A stretch of 64,000 nt of DNA, taken from assembly GCA_039917855.1 (NCBI GenBank), contig JBDSIR010000146.1:8652-72651 (forward strand), read 5' to 3'. This DNA is from CAMLHU01 sp039917855. GTDB lineage: Bacteria; Gemmatimonadota; Gemmatimonadetes; Gemmatimonadales; GWC2-71-9. Positions 1 to 8,671 of the stretch are shown piece after piece. The position numbers and the translations under genes are program-made. How positions within the stretch are numbered: the stretch's first letter is position 1; the number at the start of each line of letters is the position of its first letter. The notes below the pieces were generated by a model, which had not been told where the DNA came from, did not search any database, and saw nothing but the letters and a program-made list of their open reading frames with translations.

Positions 1-236
1 AGGTTGGGGAGCTCGAAGCGTTCCACTCCGCTCACCATCCCCTTGAAATGCGCCTTCACGCGCGCCAGCGTGACTTCCTTCCGGATGAGCTCGTACCACT
101 CCGGCTGGAGCGCGATCAGCCCGACATTGGCGGTGTCGCCCTTGTCTCCGCTCCGGGCATGGGCAAGCCACCGAAGCTGCACCTGGCGGGCCTGTGGGCC
201 AGTGGGCCGGTGGGCCTTCTTCCGAGCGCTAGGCAT
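1..236 (-). CDS. AtuA-associated small ferredoxin-fold protein, C-terminus cut by window edge
   Basis: The reading frame starts at ATG 236 and is still open at base 1, giving 78 residues with the end missing. After about 17 residues the text reads VQLRWLAHARSGDKGDTANV, then IALQPEWYELI and VKAHFKGMVSGVERFELPNL. The ARSGDKGD..N motif is typical of the small domain found C-terminal to, or as a separate subunit beside, AtuA/DUF1446 proteins of acyclic terpene and branched acyl-CoA catabolism. The start overlaps the end of the AtuA-type gene by 8 bases, so the two are probably translated together. The first 17 residues are partly encoded by a GGCCCAC-type tandem repeat. The biochemical role of this domain is not established. 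Confidence 0.8.
   Translation of the reverse strand, partial: MPSARKKAHRPTGPQARQVQLRWLAHARSGDKGDTANVGLIALQPEWYELIRKEVTLARVKAHFKGMVSGVERFELPN
188..216. repeat. GGCCCACN octamer tandem repeat inside a gene start
   Basis: The minus strand reads GGCCCAC-CGGCCCAC-TGGCCCAC-AGGCCC, an 8-base unit repeated about 3.5 times. It encodes HRPTGPQA in the N-terminus of the AtuA-associated protein. Related copies lie at 453-480, 28255-28282 and 28410-28432. Confidence 0.75.
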
Positions 237-1602
237 TGAGAACCTCGACGTGGACATGAGGTTCCACCACGGTCCGGTCGATCAATGCCGGCCAGTACGC
301 CACGATCTCCTCTACCGCCGGGCGGCCACCGGCAAACCCGGTCACGCTCGGCGGGCCTGTGAGGACCAGGGGTGCGATCTCCCGGCTGAACCGCTCCACC
401 GCCTTCTTGTCGTTGCTCCGCACCCCCACCCTCAGCTGCACCTCCGCTTCGCGGCCAGTGGGCCGGTCGGCCAGCGGGCCATGCGTCGCGTTCACGCCGA
501 CAAATTCCGTCAGGATGGTCTCGAACTCGAGCCCGAGGTCCTTGAGCCGCTGGCGAAGGATCTTGTCCGCGGCTTTCGCCTTGTCGTACGCTTCGGGCCA
601 GCTGTACACCAGCGTCCCGACCGCCTTCCAGCCATAGTGATAGGCGATCGAGACCTTGAGCTTGTCGGTGCGCGGCCCCCCGCGGATGCCGGAGACGGCC
701 ACCCGGTCCTTCCCCGCCTGCTTGAGCCGGATCGAGGTGAAGTCGGCGACGCCGTCGGGAGTGATGTAGTTGTGGGGGTCGCCCATCTCGTACACCAGCT
801 GTTCGCTCACCGAGGCCACACTCACCACGCCGCCGGTGTTCGAGTGCTTGGTGACCACGAAGCTCCCGTCGGGTGCGACCTCGACGATCGGAAAGCCGGG
901 GTCGGCCAGCCCTTTCACCTTCCGCCAGTCCTTCAGGAGGTTGCCCCCCGAGGCCTGGGCGCCGCACTCGATGATATGCCCGGCGATCGTCCCGGCGGCC
1001 ATCTTGTCCCAGTCGTCCCTCCCCCAACCGTGCTCGTGCACGAGGGGACCCAGCGTGAGGCCGGTATCGGTGACTCGGCCTGTGATGACCAGATCGGCGC
1101 CGCGGCCCAAGGCCTCGACCACCGGCGCCATCCCGATATAGGCGTTGGCCGAGACCACCTGGTCACGGATGTCGCTCAGAGGACGGCCGGTATCCATGTC
1201 GCGCATCTCGTGGCCGGCGGCCAGGAGTTCGTCGAGCCGCGGCAGGATGTCGTCCCCGGAGACGAGAGCGACCTTGACCTGCGCCGAGAGGCCGAGCTTC
1301 CGCGCCGCCCCGATGACCGCCTCGGCGCAGGCGCGTGGATTGACCCCGCCGGCGTTCGAGATGACCCGGAACCGCTGCGACGCGAGATCGGGGAGGATCC
1401 GTTCCATCAGCGGCACGAAGTCGCGCGCATAGCCGTGATCCGGGTCGCGCGACTTCTGCTTCTGCATGATGGACATGGTCACCTCGGCGAGGTAGTCCAT
1501 CATCAGGTAATCGATCGGGCCGCCCCGGACCTGACGGACCGGCGCTTCGAGCCAGTCCCCCCAGAATCCCTGCCCGGCGGCGATGCGGACGGTCTTGGAC
1601 AT
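229..1602 (-). CDS. AtuA-family (DUF1446) acyclic terpene utilization protein
   Basis: This 457-residue protein opens with MSKTVRIAAGQGFWGDW and continues GGPIDYLMMDYLAEVTMSIM, the standard N-terminus of the AtuA/DUF1446 family. AtuA is encoded in the acyclic terpene catabolism cluster of pseudomonads; its exact reaction is not established. Further family stretches are RVISNAGGVNPRACAEAV and ITGRVTDTGLTLGPLVHEHG. The start ATG overlaps the stop of the upstream protease gene by one base (TGATG), and the stop overlaps the small AtuA partner. Around residues 375-385 an in-frame octamer repeat adds GPLADRPTGRE. The carboxyltransferase two genes upstream supports a role in branched acyl-CoA breakdown, which is inference. 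Confidence 0.85.
   Translation of the reverse strand: MSKTVRIAAGQGFWGDWLEAPVRQVRGGPIDYLMMDYLAEVTMSIMQKQKSRDPDHGYARDFVPLMERILPDLASQRFRVISNAGGVNPRACAEAVIGAARKLGLSAQVKVALVSGDDILPRLDELLAAGHEMRDMDTGRPLSDIRDQVVSANAYIGMAPVVEALGRGADLVITGRVTDTGLTLGPLVHEHGWGRDDWDKMAAGTIAGHIIECGAQASGGNLLKDWRKVKGLADPGFPIVEVAPDGSFVVTKHSNTGGVVSVASVSEQLVYEMGDPHNYITPDGVADFTSIRLKQAGKDRVAVSGIRGGPRTDKLKVSIAYHYGWKAVGTLVYSWPEAYDKAKAADKILRQRLKDLGLEFETILTEFVGVNATHGPLADRPTGREAEVQLRVGVRSNDKKAVERFSREIAPLVLTGPPSVTGFAGGRPAVEEIVAYWPALIDRTVVEPHVHVEVLNA
453..480. repeat. GGCCNAC-type octamer repeat inside the AtuA-family gene
   Basis: The plus strand reads GGCCAGTGGGCCGGTCGGCC followed by AGCGGGCC, the same octamer type as at 188-216. It is in frame and encodes ADRPTGRE in a poorly conserved loop. 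Confidence 0.65.
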
Positions 1603-4457
1603 CAGCGCATCAGCGGCGTCGGGGCCCGGGCGAGCGGGGCCTCGAGGGTCCAGGGCTCGGTGCCCCCGACCGCGGCGCTCCAGCGTACCAGCGCCACGAA
1701 GCCGGTCGGGAGCGCCCAGGGTCCCGCGGCCGTGGCATAGCGCACCCCTTCGGGTGTTCCCGGCGCGAGTGTGATCGTCACGGCGCCGGCGGGTGCGAGC
1801 GCGACCCCCACGGTGTCATCGCCATAGAGACGGATCCGCGCGGTGACGGTCCAGCGCTGACCCGGGGTAGCGCTGGCCCAGCCCGGATAGAGCCGGAGGT
1901 TCGCGGTCGCGCCTCTGATTTGGCGGGAGATACCGGCGGAAAGGCGTCCGAAGGCGTAGTTGAGCGGGGCCTTCTCGATCTGGCGGCCCTCGGCGTCCTC
2001 GAGGGTCACGCCGAAGTCGGTGAAACGGGACCAGTCACCGCGGGGCATCTCGATATCGATCTCCACCCGCTTGACCCACTTCGGTAGGTCGATCGCGAGG
2101 CGGCCGGTATCCGCGCCGACGCCGCTCAGCGTCTCTTCCCGCGCCCCACCGATGATCGTGCCCGAGGTGGTGACTGTCACCGGAGCACCGGTCAGGTTCC
2201 GGAGGGCCAGGATGGCGGCGTCCCCACGGAGATCGGCGATCATCGTGAAGGGAGCCTGGGTCAGGTGGACGCCAGCGGTGCTGGAGGAGATCGGGGGCGC
2301 GACCGCGATCACTTCGTAGGTGCCCGTGCTCACGTCACGCGCGTCGACGCGGAACATCGGCGCCGCACTCCCGCTCGAGCCCTCTTCTTTGTGCCCACCC
2401 CGGTACGGTTGACCGCCGGGTTCGTGGAGATAGGCGCGGATCACATCCTTGCTCGCGCCGGAAGCCACCATCACCGCGAAGGGCCGTCCCGCCTCGGCGC
2501 CGAAGCTCCATCGCCGCTCGAGGCCGGGGCCGAGTGCCACGGGGATGACGTCGACGTCGGCTCCAGAGGGCGAGGGCACCACGATCGTGTTGACCAGTCG
2601 GGCCACCGGCCCCGCCATCGTGTCGGCGCCCCAGAGGGTGACCGTGCCGATGTAGGTCCCGGGGACCTTGAGCGCAGTGGCATCGTAGGAAACAAGCATC
2701 TCGCCGGTCCCGCGAGGAAAGCGGACTCGCGGTGCCACGTGGAGCCAGCGCGCATCGGTGCGGGTCGTGAGATCGAGCGGACTGGCTGCCCCACTGCCGG
2801 CCCATTCAATGCCGAAGCGCTGGAGCGTGTCGCCCGGCGCGAGTCCCGCGCCCCTGAACGCCGCCCCGGTGCGCTCGCCGGAACGCCCGATCGCGAACGC
2901 GGTGAGCGCCGACCAGTTGTAGTTCCCCGCGAGCCAGCTCCACGCGCGCCCGACATTCGGGAGTCCGGCGCCTTGGTCGATGATCGAGAGACCATCGAGG
3001 GGTTGGGCGGTGGTGACGAGCGCCTGCCGCACCCGCGCCGCCACGACCGGCTTGCCGGTCTGTACCAGCGCCGAGGCCAGGAGGGCGGCAAGGCCGGCAG
3101 CGTGGGGCGAGGCCATCGAGGTACCCCCCTTCACTTCGTCGCCCTGGTTCCAGCGCGGCACTGTGGAGTAGGCGACGCCGGGGGTCACGATGTCGGGTCG
3201 GGCCAATTCGCCGCCGCGCGAGCTGAAGTAGGCAATGGGGTCGGGGCCGACGCCCGGGTCGCGCATCAGGAAGGCGCGCGGGAAGGTGGCGCCGACCGAG
3301 ATCACGCGGGAGGCCGAGCCGGGGAAGCCGACGGTGGAGTGGCCGGGGCCATCGTTGCCGGCGCTGATGGTGAAGATGATGTCGGGATGCGCCGCGAGGA
3401 CGGAATCGAAGAGGTGGTCGATCCGCGCCCTTCCTTCCTCCTCGTTGCCCACCCCGAAGCTCATGTTGAGCACCAGGGGACGGCGGCGCTCCGCGGCCAC
3501 CCGGAGGGCGTAGTCGAGGGCGGCCATCATCGACCCGGTGGTGGAGATCCCCCCCTGGGCGTCGTTCGCGATCTTGAGCCCGAGCAGCTCGGCGCCCGGG
3601 GCGACGCCATCGAAGCCGGCGACGCCGTACATCTCATTTCCCGCGGCGATGCCGGCGACGTGGGTGCCGTGGGCACTGTTGTCGAAGTAGAGGTCGAGCG
3701 CGGGTTCGCCCCCCTGCTCCGTGAAGTTGGCGGCGAAGCCGAGCGAGGGCGCCCTGCCGGCGGGGGCCCAGCCGAAGCTCTCGCGCGCCACGAGGTAATC
3801 ATGGATCGGCCTCTCGTTGCTGAGCGAGCCATCCCCGTCGAGGTCGGCGAGAAGCACCCAGCCGTCGGTCGCACGGGTGACGAGGATCGGGAGGGTATCG
3901 CCGACCACGTTGTTCCAATTGACGTCGGAGGCAGGGACCTCCCCCAGCGGGATCTCACGGAGCACGCCGGCGTACCAGGGGCCCGTGGCGTTGAGACCGA
4001 GGAGCCGACCGAACCCTGTCAGTGAATGGCCAGCGACGCTCACCGCGTCCCCTTGGGGGGTGATGCGGGTGAGCGCGATACGGCCTTCGCCTGAGAAATC
4101 CCGGAGGTCGACGAGTTTGGGGGCGCCGGTGCTGGTGGTCTTGAGTCCGTCGGTGTTCGGATCGATGCCGGAGTCGAGGATGGCGATCAGGACCCCGCGG
4201 CCATCCCACTCGGGGTGCGTCTGCAACCAGGCCGGCACTCCGGTCGGTGCCAGCGGCATCCAGTTGCGCTCGTACGCCGTCGTCGGCGGCTGCAGATGGG
4301 TCGCGTCCGCGCGCGCGCGCGGCGTGGTGGCCGGGGGCAGCGCCGGCGCGACTGGTGTGGGCGACGTCTGCACGGAGGGGCCGCAGGCGGCGACCAGCAG
4401 AGCGAGAGCGAGGCCTGTCCTGAGGGACAGCGAAGGAAGTGGGGAGCGAGAAGACAT
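1602..4457 (-). CDS. S8 (subtilisin) family lipoprotein protease, TPPII-like
   Basis: The 951-residue product begins at ATG 4457 with a lipoprotein signal (GLALALLVAAC, lipid-modified Cys25), so it is probably anchored at the outer face of a membrane. The subtilase triad is complete: Asp95 in IAILDSGIDP, His263 in HGTHVAG and Ser447 in GGTSMASPH, with oxyanion Asn368 in ISAGNDGPG. About 165 residues separate Asp and His, an insertion resembling that of tripeptidyl peptidase II, and GAGLPNVGRAW after the catalytic domain is also TPPII-like. The C-terminal 450 residues look like beta-sandwich domains. An open extension upstream of Met40 exists but overlaps the carboxyltransferase gene and would bury the signal peptide, so it was rejected. 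A protease among acyl-CoA genes is unexpected. Confidence 0.88.
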   Translation of the reverse strand: MSSRSPLPSLSLRTGLALALLVAACGPSVQTSPTPVAPALPPATTPRARADATHLQPPTTAYERNWMPLAPTGVPAWLQTHPEWDGRGVLIAILDSGIDPNTDGLKTTSTGAPKLVDLRDFSGEGRIALTRITPQGDAVSVAGHSLTGFGRLLGLNATGPWYAGVLREIPLGEVPASDVNWNNVVGDTLPILVTRATDGWVLLADLDGDGSLSNERPIHDYLVARESFGWAPAGRAPSLGFAANFTEQGGEPALDLYFDNSAHGTHVAGIAAGNEMYGVAGFDGVAPGAELLGLKIANDAQGGISTTGSMMAALDYALRVAAERRRPLVLNMSFGVGNEEEGRARIDHLFDSVLAAHPDIIFTISAGNDGPGHSTVGFPGSASRVISVGATFPRAFLMRDPGVGPDPIAYFSSRGGELARPDIVTPGVAYSTVPRWNQGDEVKGGTSMASPHAAGLAALLASALVQTGKPVVAARVRQALVTTAQPLDGLSIIDQGAGLPNVGRAWSWLAGNYNWSALTAFAIGRSGERTGAAFRGAGLAPGDTLQRFGIEWAGSGAASPLDLTTRTDARWLHVAPRVRFPRGTGEMLVSYDATALKVPGTYIGTVTLWGADTMAGPVARLVNTIVVPSPSGADVDVIPVALGPGLERRWSFGAEAGRPFAVMVASGASKDVIRAYLHEPGGQPYRGGHKEEGSSGSAAPMFRVDARDVSTGTYEVIAVAPPISSSTAGVHLTQAPFTMIADLRGDAAILALRNLTGAPVTVTTSGTIIGGAREETLSGVGADTGRLAIDLPKWVKRVEIDIEMPRGDWSRFTDFGVTLEDAEGRQIEKAPLNYAFGRLSAGISRQIRGATANLRLYPGWASATPGQRWTVTARIRLYGDDTVGVALAPAGAVTITLAPGTPEGVRYATAAGPWALPTGFVALVRWSAAVGGTEPWTLEAPLARAPTPLMR

Positions 4458-4470
4458 TGGTTCCGTTGGC

Positions 4471-6066
4471 CTAGCGCAGGTCGAAGGGTCCGAGGTGCGA
4501 CCCGGTGTTCCGTGAGACGACATCGAGCAGGAACGCGAGGGTATCGCGCGTCTCCTCGGCGGTGATGATGGCATCGACGTGACCGCGGGCAGCCGCGGAC
4601 TTGGCGTCGAGCTGGTGCTCGTAATCGGCGCGCATCGATTCGATGGCGGCTTGCACGTCTGGAGAGAGGGCCGTCCCGGCAGTCCGTGCCCGTTCGAGGG
4701 TGGGGCCGTGGACGGCGCCCACCGCGCTCTCCCCCTCCATGACCGCCATCCGCCCAGTCGGCCAGCTCACGATGAAGTCGGGGTCGAATCCCTGCCCCGC
4801 CATGGCGTAGTACCCGGCCCCGGAGGCGTGATTGACCGTCAGCACGAGCTTCGGCACCGAGGCCGTCGCCATCGCCTCGACGAAGCGGGCACCGGCGCGG
4901 ATGATCCCGGAATGCTCCGCCTCGGGACCGACCATGAATCCGCTCACGTCCTGCACGAAGAGGATCGGGAGACCCTCCCGGGCGGCGGTCTCGATGAAAT
5001 ACGCCGACTTCTCCGCGCTCTCGGTGTAGAGGATCCCGCCGAAGCGCGGGGCCGTACCGGGACGCCCCTTGATGACGCCGCGCTGGTTGGCGAGGATCGC
5101 GACCGGGCGTCCCCCGATGCGGGCGTGGCCGCAGAGCATCTCCCCGCCGACCGCGGGCTGGAACTCGTCCAGCCGACCCCCGTCGAGGATGCAGGCCAGG
5201 ATGTCGCCCATGTCGTACGACATGCGATGATCCTTGGGCAGGATCTTCTCGAGGTCGGCGGCGGGTCGGGACGCCGGGGCCTCAGGCCTCAGGCCCCGGG
5301 CTTCGGGAGGCTTGGGGAGTCGCGCGAGGTACTCGCGGATCATCGTGAGGCAGGCGCGGTCGTCCTTGGCGGTGTAGTGCGCCACCGCGCTGATGCTGGT
5401 GTGGGTGCTGGCCCCACCGAGGAATTCCCCGTCGACGGTCTGGCCGGTGGCGCCCTTTACGAGGTTCGGGCCGCCGAGGCCCATGAAACTGGTCCCCTCG
5501 ACCATGTAGATGACGTCGGAGAGGGCTGGGAGATACGCCCCGCCCGCCACGCAGCTCCCCATCACCGCGGCGATCTGCGGGACCTTGAGGTAGCGGCGCA
5601 TCAGCGAGTTGTAATAAAAGATGCGGGCCGCGCCGTACTGCCCCGGGAAGACCCCTCCCTGATAGGGAAGATTCACGCCGGCCGAGTCGACCAGGTAGAC
5701 GATCGGGATCCGCTCCCGCATCGCCACCTCCTGCGCGCGGAGGATCTTGGTGATGGTCTCCGGCCACCAGCTCCCCGCCTTCACCGTGGCGTCGTTGGAC
5801 ACCACGACGACCTCGCGCCCCTCCACCCGCCCGATGCCGGTGATGACGCCGGCCGACGGCGCCTGCCCGTCATAGCGGTCGTACGCCACCAGAAGGCCGA
5901 GCTCGAACCAGGGACTCTTGGGGTCGAGCAGGCCTTCGACCCGCTCGCGCGGGGTGAGCTGCCCCTTGGCATGTATCTTCTTGGCACGCTCCGGCCCTCC
6001 CCCCTGCCGCAGCTTGGCGGCGAGGGCGAGGTACTCCTTCGTCAGGCTGGAAAGCCGCTCGCTCAA
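4471..6066 (-). CDS. acyl-CoA carboxylase carboxyltransferase (beta) subunit
   Basis: This is the biotin-dependent carboxyltransferase subunit of a propionyl-, methylcrotonyl- or geranyl-CoA carboxylase type enzyme, moving CO2 from biotin to an acyl-CoA. It has the two crotonase-fold halves: KGQLTPRERV and DSAGVNLPYQGGVFP in the N-half, and ILANQRGVIKG, FVQDVSGFMVG and ASGAGYYAMAGQ in the C-half. The order FPGQYGAARIFYYNS then MGSCVAGGAYLPALSD is closest to MccB/AtuC proteins. TTG 6066 is chosen because it gives the TTGA overlap with the mutase gene that other junctions here show; GTG 6090 is an alternative. Between residues 250 and 280 an Ala/Pro-rich loop with a GGCCTCA tandem repeat is inserted. 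No biotin carboxylase subunit is in the window. Confidence 0.88.
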   Translation of the reverse strand: MSERLSSLTKEYLALAAKLRQGGGPERAKKIHAKGQLTPRERVEGLLDPKSPWFELGLLVAYDRYDGQAPSAGVITGIGRVEGREVVVVSNDATVKAGSWWPETITKILRAQEVAMRERIPIVYLVDSAGVNLPYQGGVFPGQYGAARIFYYNSLMRRYLKVPQIAAVMGSCVAGGAYLPALSDVIYMVEGTSFMGLGGPNLVKGATGQTVDGEFLGGASTHTSISAVAHYTAKDDRACLTMIREYLARLPKPPEARGLRPEAPASRPAADLEKILPKDHRMSYDMGDILACILDGGRLDEFQPAVGGEMLCGHARIGGRPVAILANQRGVIKGRPGTAPRFGGILYTESAEKSAYFIETAAREGLPILFVQDVSGFMVGPEAEHSGIIRAGARFVEAMATASVPKLVLTVNHASGAGYYAMAGQGFDPDFIVSWPTGRMAVMEGESAVGAVHGPTLERARTAGTALSPDVQAAIESMRADYEHQLDAKSAAARGHVDAIITAEETRDTLAFLLDVVSRNTGSHLGPFDLR

Positions 6067-6512
6067 TCCTTGAGGTGGGTCGCCGCCCACTCCTTGATAT
6101 ACGCGATCAGGTCCGTCGTCGGGGTCCCGGGGCCGAAGAGCTTGCCGATCCCCAGTTTCTCGAGGGCGTCGGCGTCGTCCTTGGGGATGATCCCCCCGCC
6201 GGTGACCAGCATGTCGGCGCGACCATCCTTGACCAGGAGCTCACGCACCCGGGGAAAGAGCGTCATGTGCGCGCCCGAGAGGATCGAAAGACCCACCACA
6301 TCGACGTCCTCCTGCACCGCGGCGGCGGCGATCATCTCCGGCGTCTGATGCAGGCCGGTATAGATGACCTCCATCCCGGCGTCACGGAGGGCGGCCGCCA
6401 CCACCTTGGCGCCGCGATCGTGTCCATCGAGACCGGGCTTGGCGACGAGCACCCGCACGGGGCGGCCGGGGGCCGGGCGCACGGTCGGGGCGTTCTTCAC
6501 GGCCATCATCAT
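6063..6512 (-). CDS. B12-binding small subunit of an acyl-CoA mutase
   Basis: The 149-residue protein is a single cobalamin-binding domain with the base-off/His-on signature DxHxxG (LDGHDRG), then GLSILSGAH and VTGGGIIPKDDADALEKLGI, as in the C-terminal domain of methylmalonyl- and isobutyryl-CoA mutases. It should pair with the catalytic chain at 8672-10354, making a split mutase as in archaea and many soil bacteria. Three consecutive ATGs occur; the first, at 6512, gives an ATGA overlap with the HAD gene. Its 3' end overlaps or abuts the carboxyltransferase start, so carboxylase and mutase subunits are co-transcribed. The catalytic chain lies in a separate unit across repeat A1. Confidence 0.9.
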   Translation of the reverse strand: MMMAVKNAPTVRPAPGRPVRVLVAKPGLDGHDRGAKVVAAALRDAGMEVIYTGLHQTPEMIAAAAVQEDVDVVGLSILSGAHMTLFPRVRELLVKDGRADMLVTGGGIIPKDDADALEKLGIGKLFGPGTPTTDLIAYIKEWAATHLKD

Positions 6513-7195
6513 ATCAAGGCTCCAGTGCCGAGCAGTCGGTCGACCACCGCCGCCACATCCGGGGCGGTGGGCACATCGCGCGAGGCGTGGAGCCCCGCCG
6601 GGTCGAGGAGCACCGCGGCCATCCCGGCGCGGCGCGCACCGACCACATCCACTTCGTACAGGTCTCCCACGTACAGCGATTCCGCAGGACCCACCTCCAG
6701 CGCTTCGAGCGCCGGCAGGAAGATACGCGGATCGGGCTTTTCGAACCCCGCCAGCTTCGAATCGACCACCACCGTGAAGTACTCCGCCAGCCCGACCGCT
6801 TCCAGCGCCTCGGCCACGCGGCCGTCGCTGTTGGAGACCACCCCAAGGCCGATCCTCGCGTCTCGAAGGCGCCCGAGTGCCGGCGCGGTACCGGGATCGA
6901 CGCCAGTCCACAGGTGCCGGTCGGCATGCAGGGCCCAGAGGACCCGCTGGACCTCTGCCATCTGCGCCCCCGGCACCCCCACCTCCGCGAACAGCAGCTC
7001 GATATAGCGCAGTGCGCGCTCCTGGTCGGTCCCCTTTCCCTCTTCCATCGCGAGGGCTGCCTTGGGCGAGGCGGCGCGGAGCATCGGTGCGGTGAGCGGC
7101 AGTCCCAGCGCGCTCGCGACTGCCGGCGCGATGCGCTCGTGATCGAGCCCGACGAGGGTATTGCCCGCGTCGAACAGGACCGCGCGATACTTCAC
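6509..7195 (-). CDS. HAD superfamily hydrolase, subfamily IA
   Basis: The 228-residue protein has the HAD motifs in order: FDAGNTL (motif I, nucleophile Asp9), VVSNSD (motif II), KPDPRIF (motif III Lys) and VGDLYEVDVVGA (motif IV). The residue two after the nucleophile is Gly rather than the usual general acid Asp, which occurs in part of the family but could alter the phosphatase mechanism. It starts with GTG overlapping the upstream stop (GTGA) and ends in an ATGA overlap with the mutase subunit. The substrate cannot be told; placement suggests metabolite repair or phosphate removal linked to the acyl-CoA operon. Confidence 0.85.
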   Translation of the reverse strand: MKYRAVLFDAGNTLVGLDHERIAPAVASALGLPLTAPMLRAASPKAALAMEEGKGTDQERALRYIELLFAEVGVPGAQMAEVQRVLWALHADRHLWTGVDPGTAPALGRLRDARIGLGVVSNSDGRVAEALEAVGLAEYFTVVVDSKLAGFEKPDPRIFLPALEALEVGPAESLYVGDLYEVDVVGARRAGMAAVLLDPAGLHASRDVPTAPDVAAVVDRLLGTGALI

Positions 7196-8346
7196 TTGAA
7201 TCGCAGCAGGGCGGCGAGCCCGTCGACCGCCTTGGCCGCGGCCGCATCGTAGAGCACGTTGATGTCAAGTCGCTGGCGGAGCGCCTCTTCGAGCGCCTCG
7301 TCGACCACGTCGGTGACCGGCTCCGGATCGCCTTCCCCCTTCCACGCGGCATTCTCGCCCGGCACCACCAGCCGGCCGGAGCCACGGAGCCGGAACCCCG
7401 GACGGCTCGTCTCCCCGTGCACGAGGAGGGTGCGCACCTTGCCGTGCGCGAGCGCCGTGAGGGTATCGGCGACGCCGTTCACGGCCCAGCCGCGCCCGAC
7501 CCCCTCCTTCATCTCGGCCACCACCGCCGCTTCGCGTTGATGTTCGTAGTTGGCGCGCACGTCGATCGCCGCCTCGCGCACGATCGCGGCCGTGGCCTCC
7601 TTGGGTCCCAGCGTCCCGACACCGAGGAGGCGCTCGAAGACGTACTGATGGAGAAAGGCCGCCACCGCTTCGGGGGTGCTGCCGGGGCCGAGGAGGATGA
7701 CGCCCTGGAACGGCTCACGGCGGGCCAGGTCGAAGAGCCGAGCCGCCACGTTCTCGAGGTGGCGCTGCTGGGCGTTCCGGATCCGGTTGTGATAGGTGTG
7801 CTCCCCCATCCCGGCGCCCGCTTTGCGACCCAGGCGCGGCCGCTCCTCGTTGCCGAGGGTGACGAGCTCGGTCCCGAGCTCGGTGGCGTCGAAGGCGGTG
7901 ACGCGGAAGAACCGGGCGTGGGTCCGGTCGACCACGCCGACGAGGAGACGACCGACTTCGTCCTCGATGCCGGCCAGCTCACGCACCAGCGGCGCGCGCG
8001 ATACCGTCAGGCGCGAGCGGTGTACCGTCGGGAGCTCGAACACTTCCCAGAGACGCCGCGCCTTCGACGCGAAGAGCGCCAGCCCCTGGCCGTGCGGGAG
8101 CTGGCCCGGATGGGCGAGGTGTTCCTGGATCCGCTTCAGATCGGCGGTGATCGCGTCGCGCTCCGCACGGTCGAAGTCCATCTTCTCGACCGCCCGCTCC
8201 GCCGCCTTGATCAGGTTCTTCAGCTTGATGAGGAACTTCCCCCGCTCACGGTCACGGGGTTCGAGTTTGAGATAGAGGGACACGACCGGTGCGCCAGTAC
8301 GCTCCTTGGCGAGGCGGTCGAGCTGCTTGTTGTTGGGAGTGGGCAT
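7192..8346 (-). CDS. bacterial archaeo-eukaryotic release factor (baeRF) family protein
   Basis: The 384-residue protein has a baeRF-like architecture: an N-terminal domain (VVSLYLKLEPRDRERGKFL), a middle RNase H-like region (LLVGVVDRTHARFFRV, then LFDLARREPFQGVILLGPG) and a C-terminal L7Ae-like domain (VRTLLVHGE...VTDVVDEALEEALRQ). These proteins resemble eukaryotic release factor eRF1 and are thought to act on ribosomes, perhaps stalled ones; no reaction is firmly established for most. The ATG is preceded by GGGAG six bases upstream, a good ribosome binding site. It is the first gene of the minus-strand run reaching base 1. The upstream 325 bases hold only repeat A1. Confidence 0.75.
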   Translation of the reverse strand: MPTPNNKQLDRLAKERTGAPVVSLYLKLEPRDRERGKFLIKLKNLIKAAERAVEKMDFDRAERDAITADLKRIQEHLAHPGQLPHGQGLALFASKARRLWEVFELPTVHRSRLTVSRAPLVRELAGIEDEVGRLLVGVVDRTHARFFRVTAFDATELGTELVTLGNEERPRLGRKAGAGMGEHTYHNRIRNAQQRHLENVAARLFDLARREPFQGVILLGPGSTPEAVAAFLHQYVFERLLGVGTLGPKEATAAIVREAAIDVRANYEHQREAAVVAEMKEGVGRGWAVNGVADTLTALAHGKVRTLLVHGETSRPGFRLRGSGRLVVPGENAAWKGEGDPEPVTDVVDEALEEALRQRLDINVLYDAAAAKAVDGLAALLRFK

Positions 8347-8382
8347 TACTGCTCCCTTCGTTGAGTACGAGTGACGATCGTC

Positions 8383-8653
8383 GACCCGCGAAGCGGCGGA
8401 CCCTCTCCGCGGTCTGTCATCCTGAGGGCGCTTCAGCGCCCGAAGGATCTCCGCCGTCCTTGCCGAGATATGGCATGGCGTCGTGCTTCATCCCAAACTC
8501 GCGCGGGTCGATCCACTGCTTCCAGTGAGGCATCGCAATACTTGTCCTGCGCAGGCCCCGTGAGGATCCCGGCAGAACTTGCCGGAGATCCTTCGGCCCC
8601 TGAAGGGGCCTCAGGATGACAGGGCGCGGGGTTCGTCCGCCGCTTCGCGGGTC
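8383..8653. repeat. Family A inverted-end element, copy A1
   Basis: A 271-bp block whose ends are inverted: GACCCGCGAAGCGGCGGAC at the left matches GTCCGCCGCTTCGCGGGTC at the right. Inside these is a second inverted pair, GTCATCCTGAGG plus a small GCGCTTCAGCGC hairpin plus GAAGGATCTCCG at 8416-8453, mirrored at 8583-8621. The 130-bp interior shows no credible gene. It fills the gap between the baeRF and mutase genes. Confidence 0.85.
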
Positions 8654-8671
8654 ACGACGTACCACACACCC

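Noticed and set aside
4..1740. Long plus-strand open frame
   Set aside because: It is antisense to the AtuA-family gene and the end of the protease gene, both with clear family motifs; high GC makes long antisense frames common.
8417..8665. Short gene inside repeat A1
   Set aside because: The frame simply reads through both repeat ends (giving GDPSGAEAPSG-like text); the A2 interior does not preserve it.
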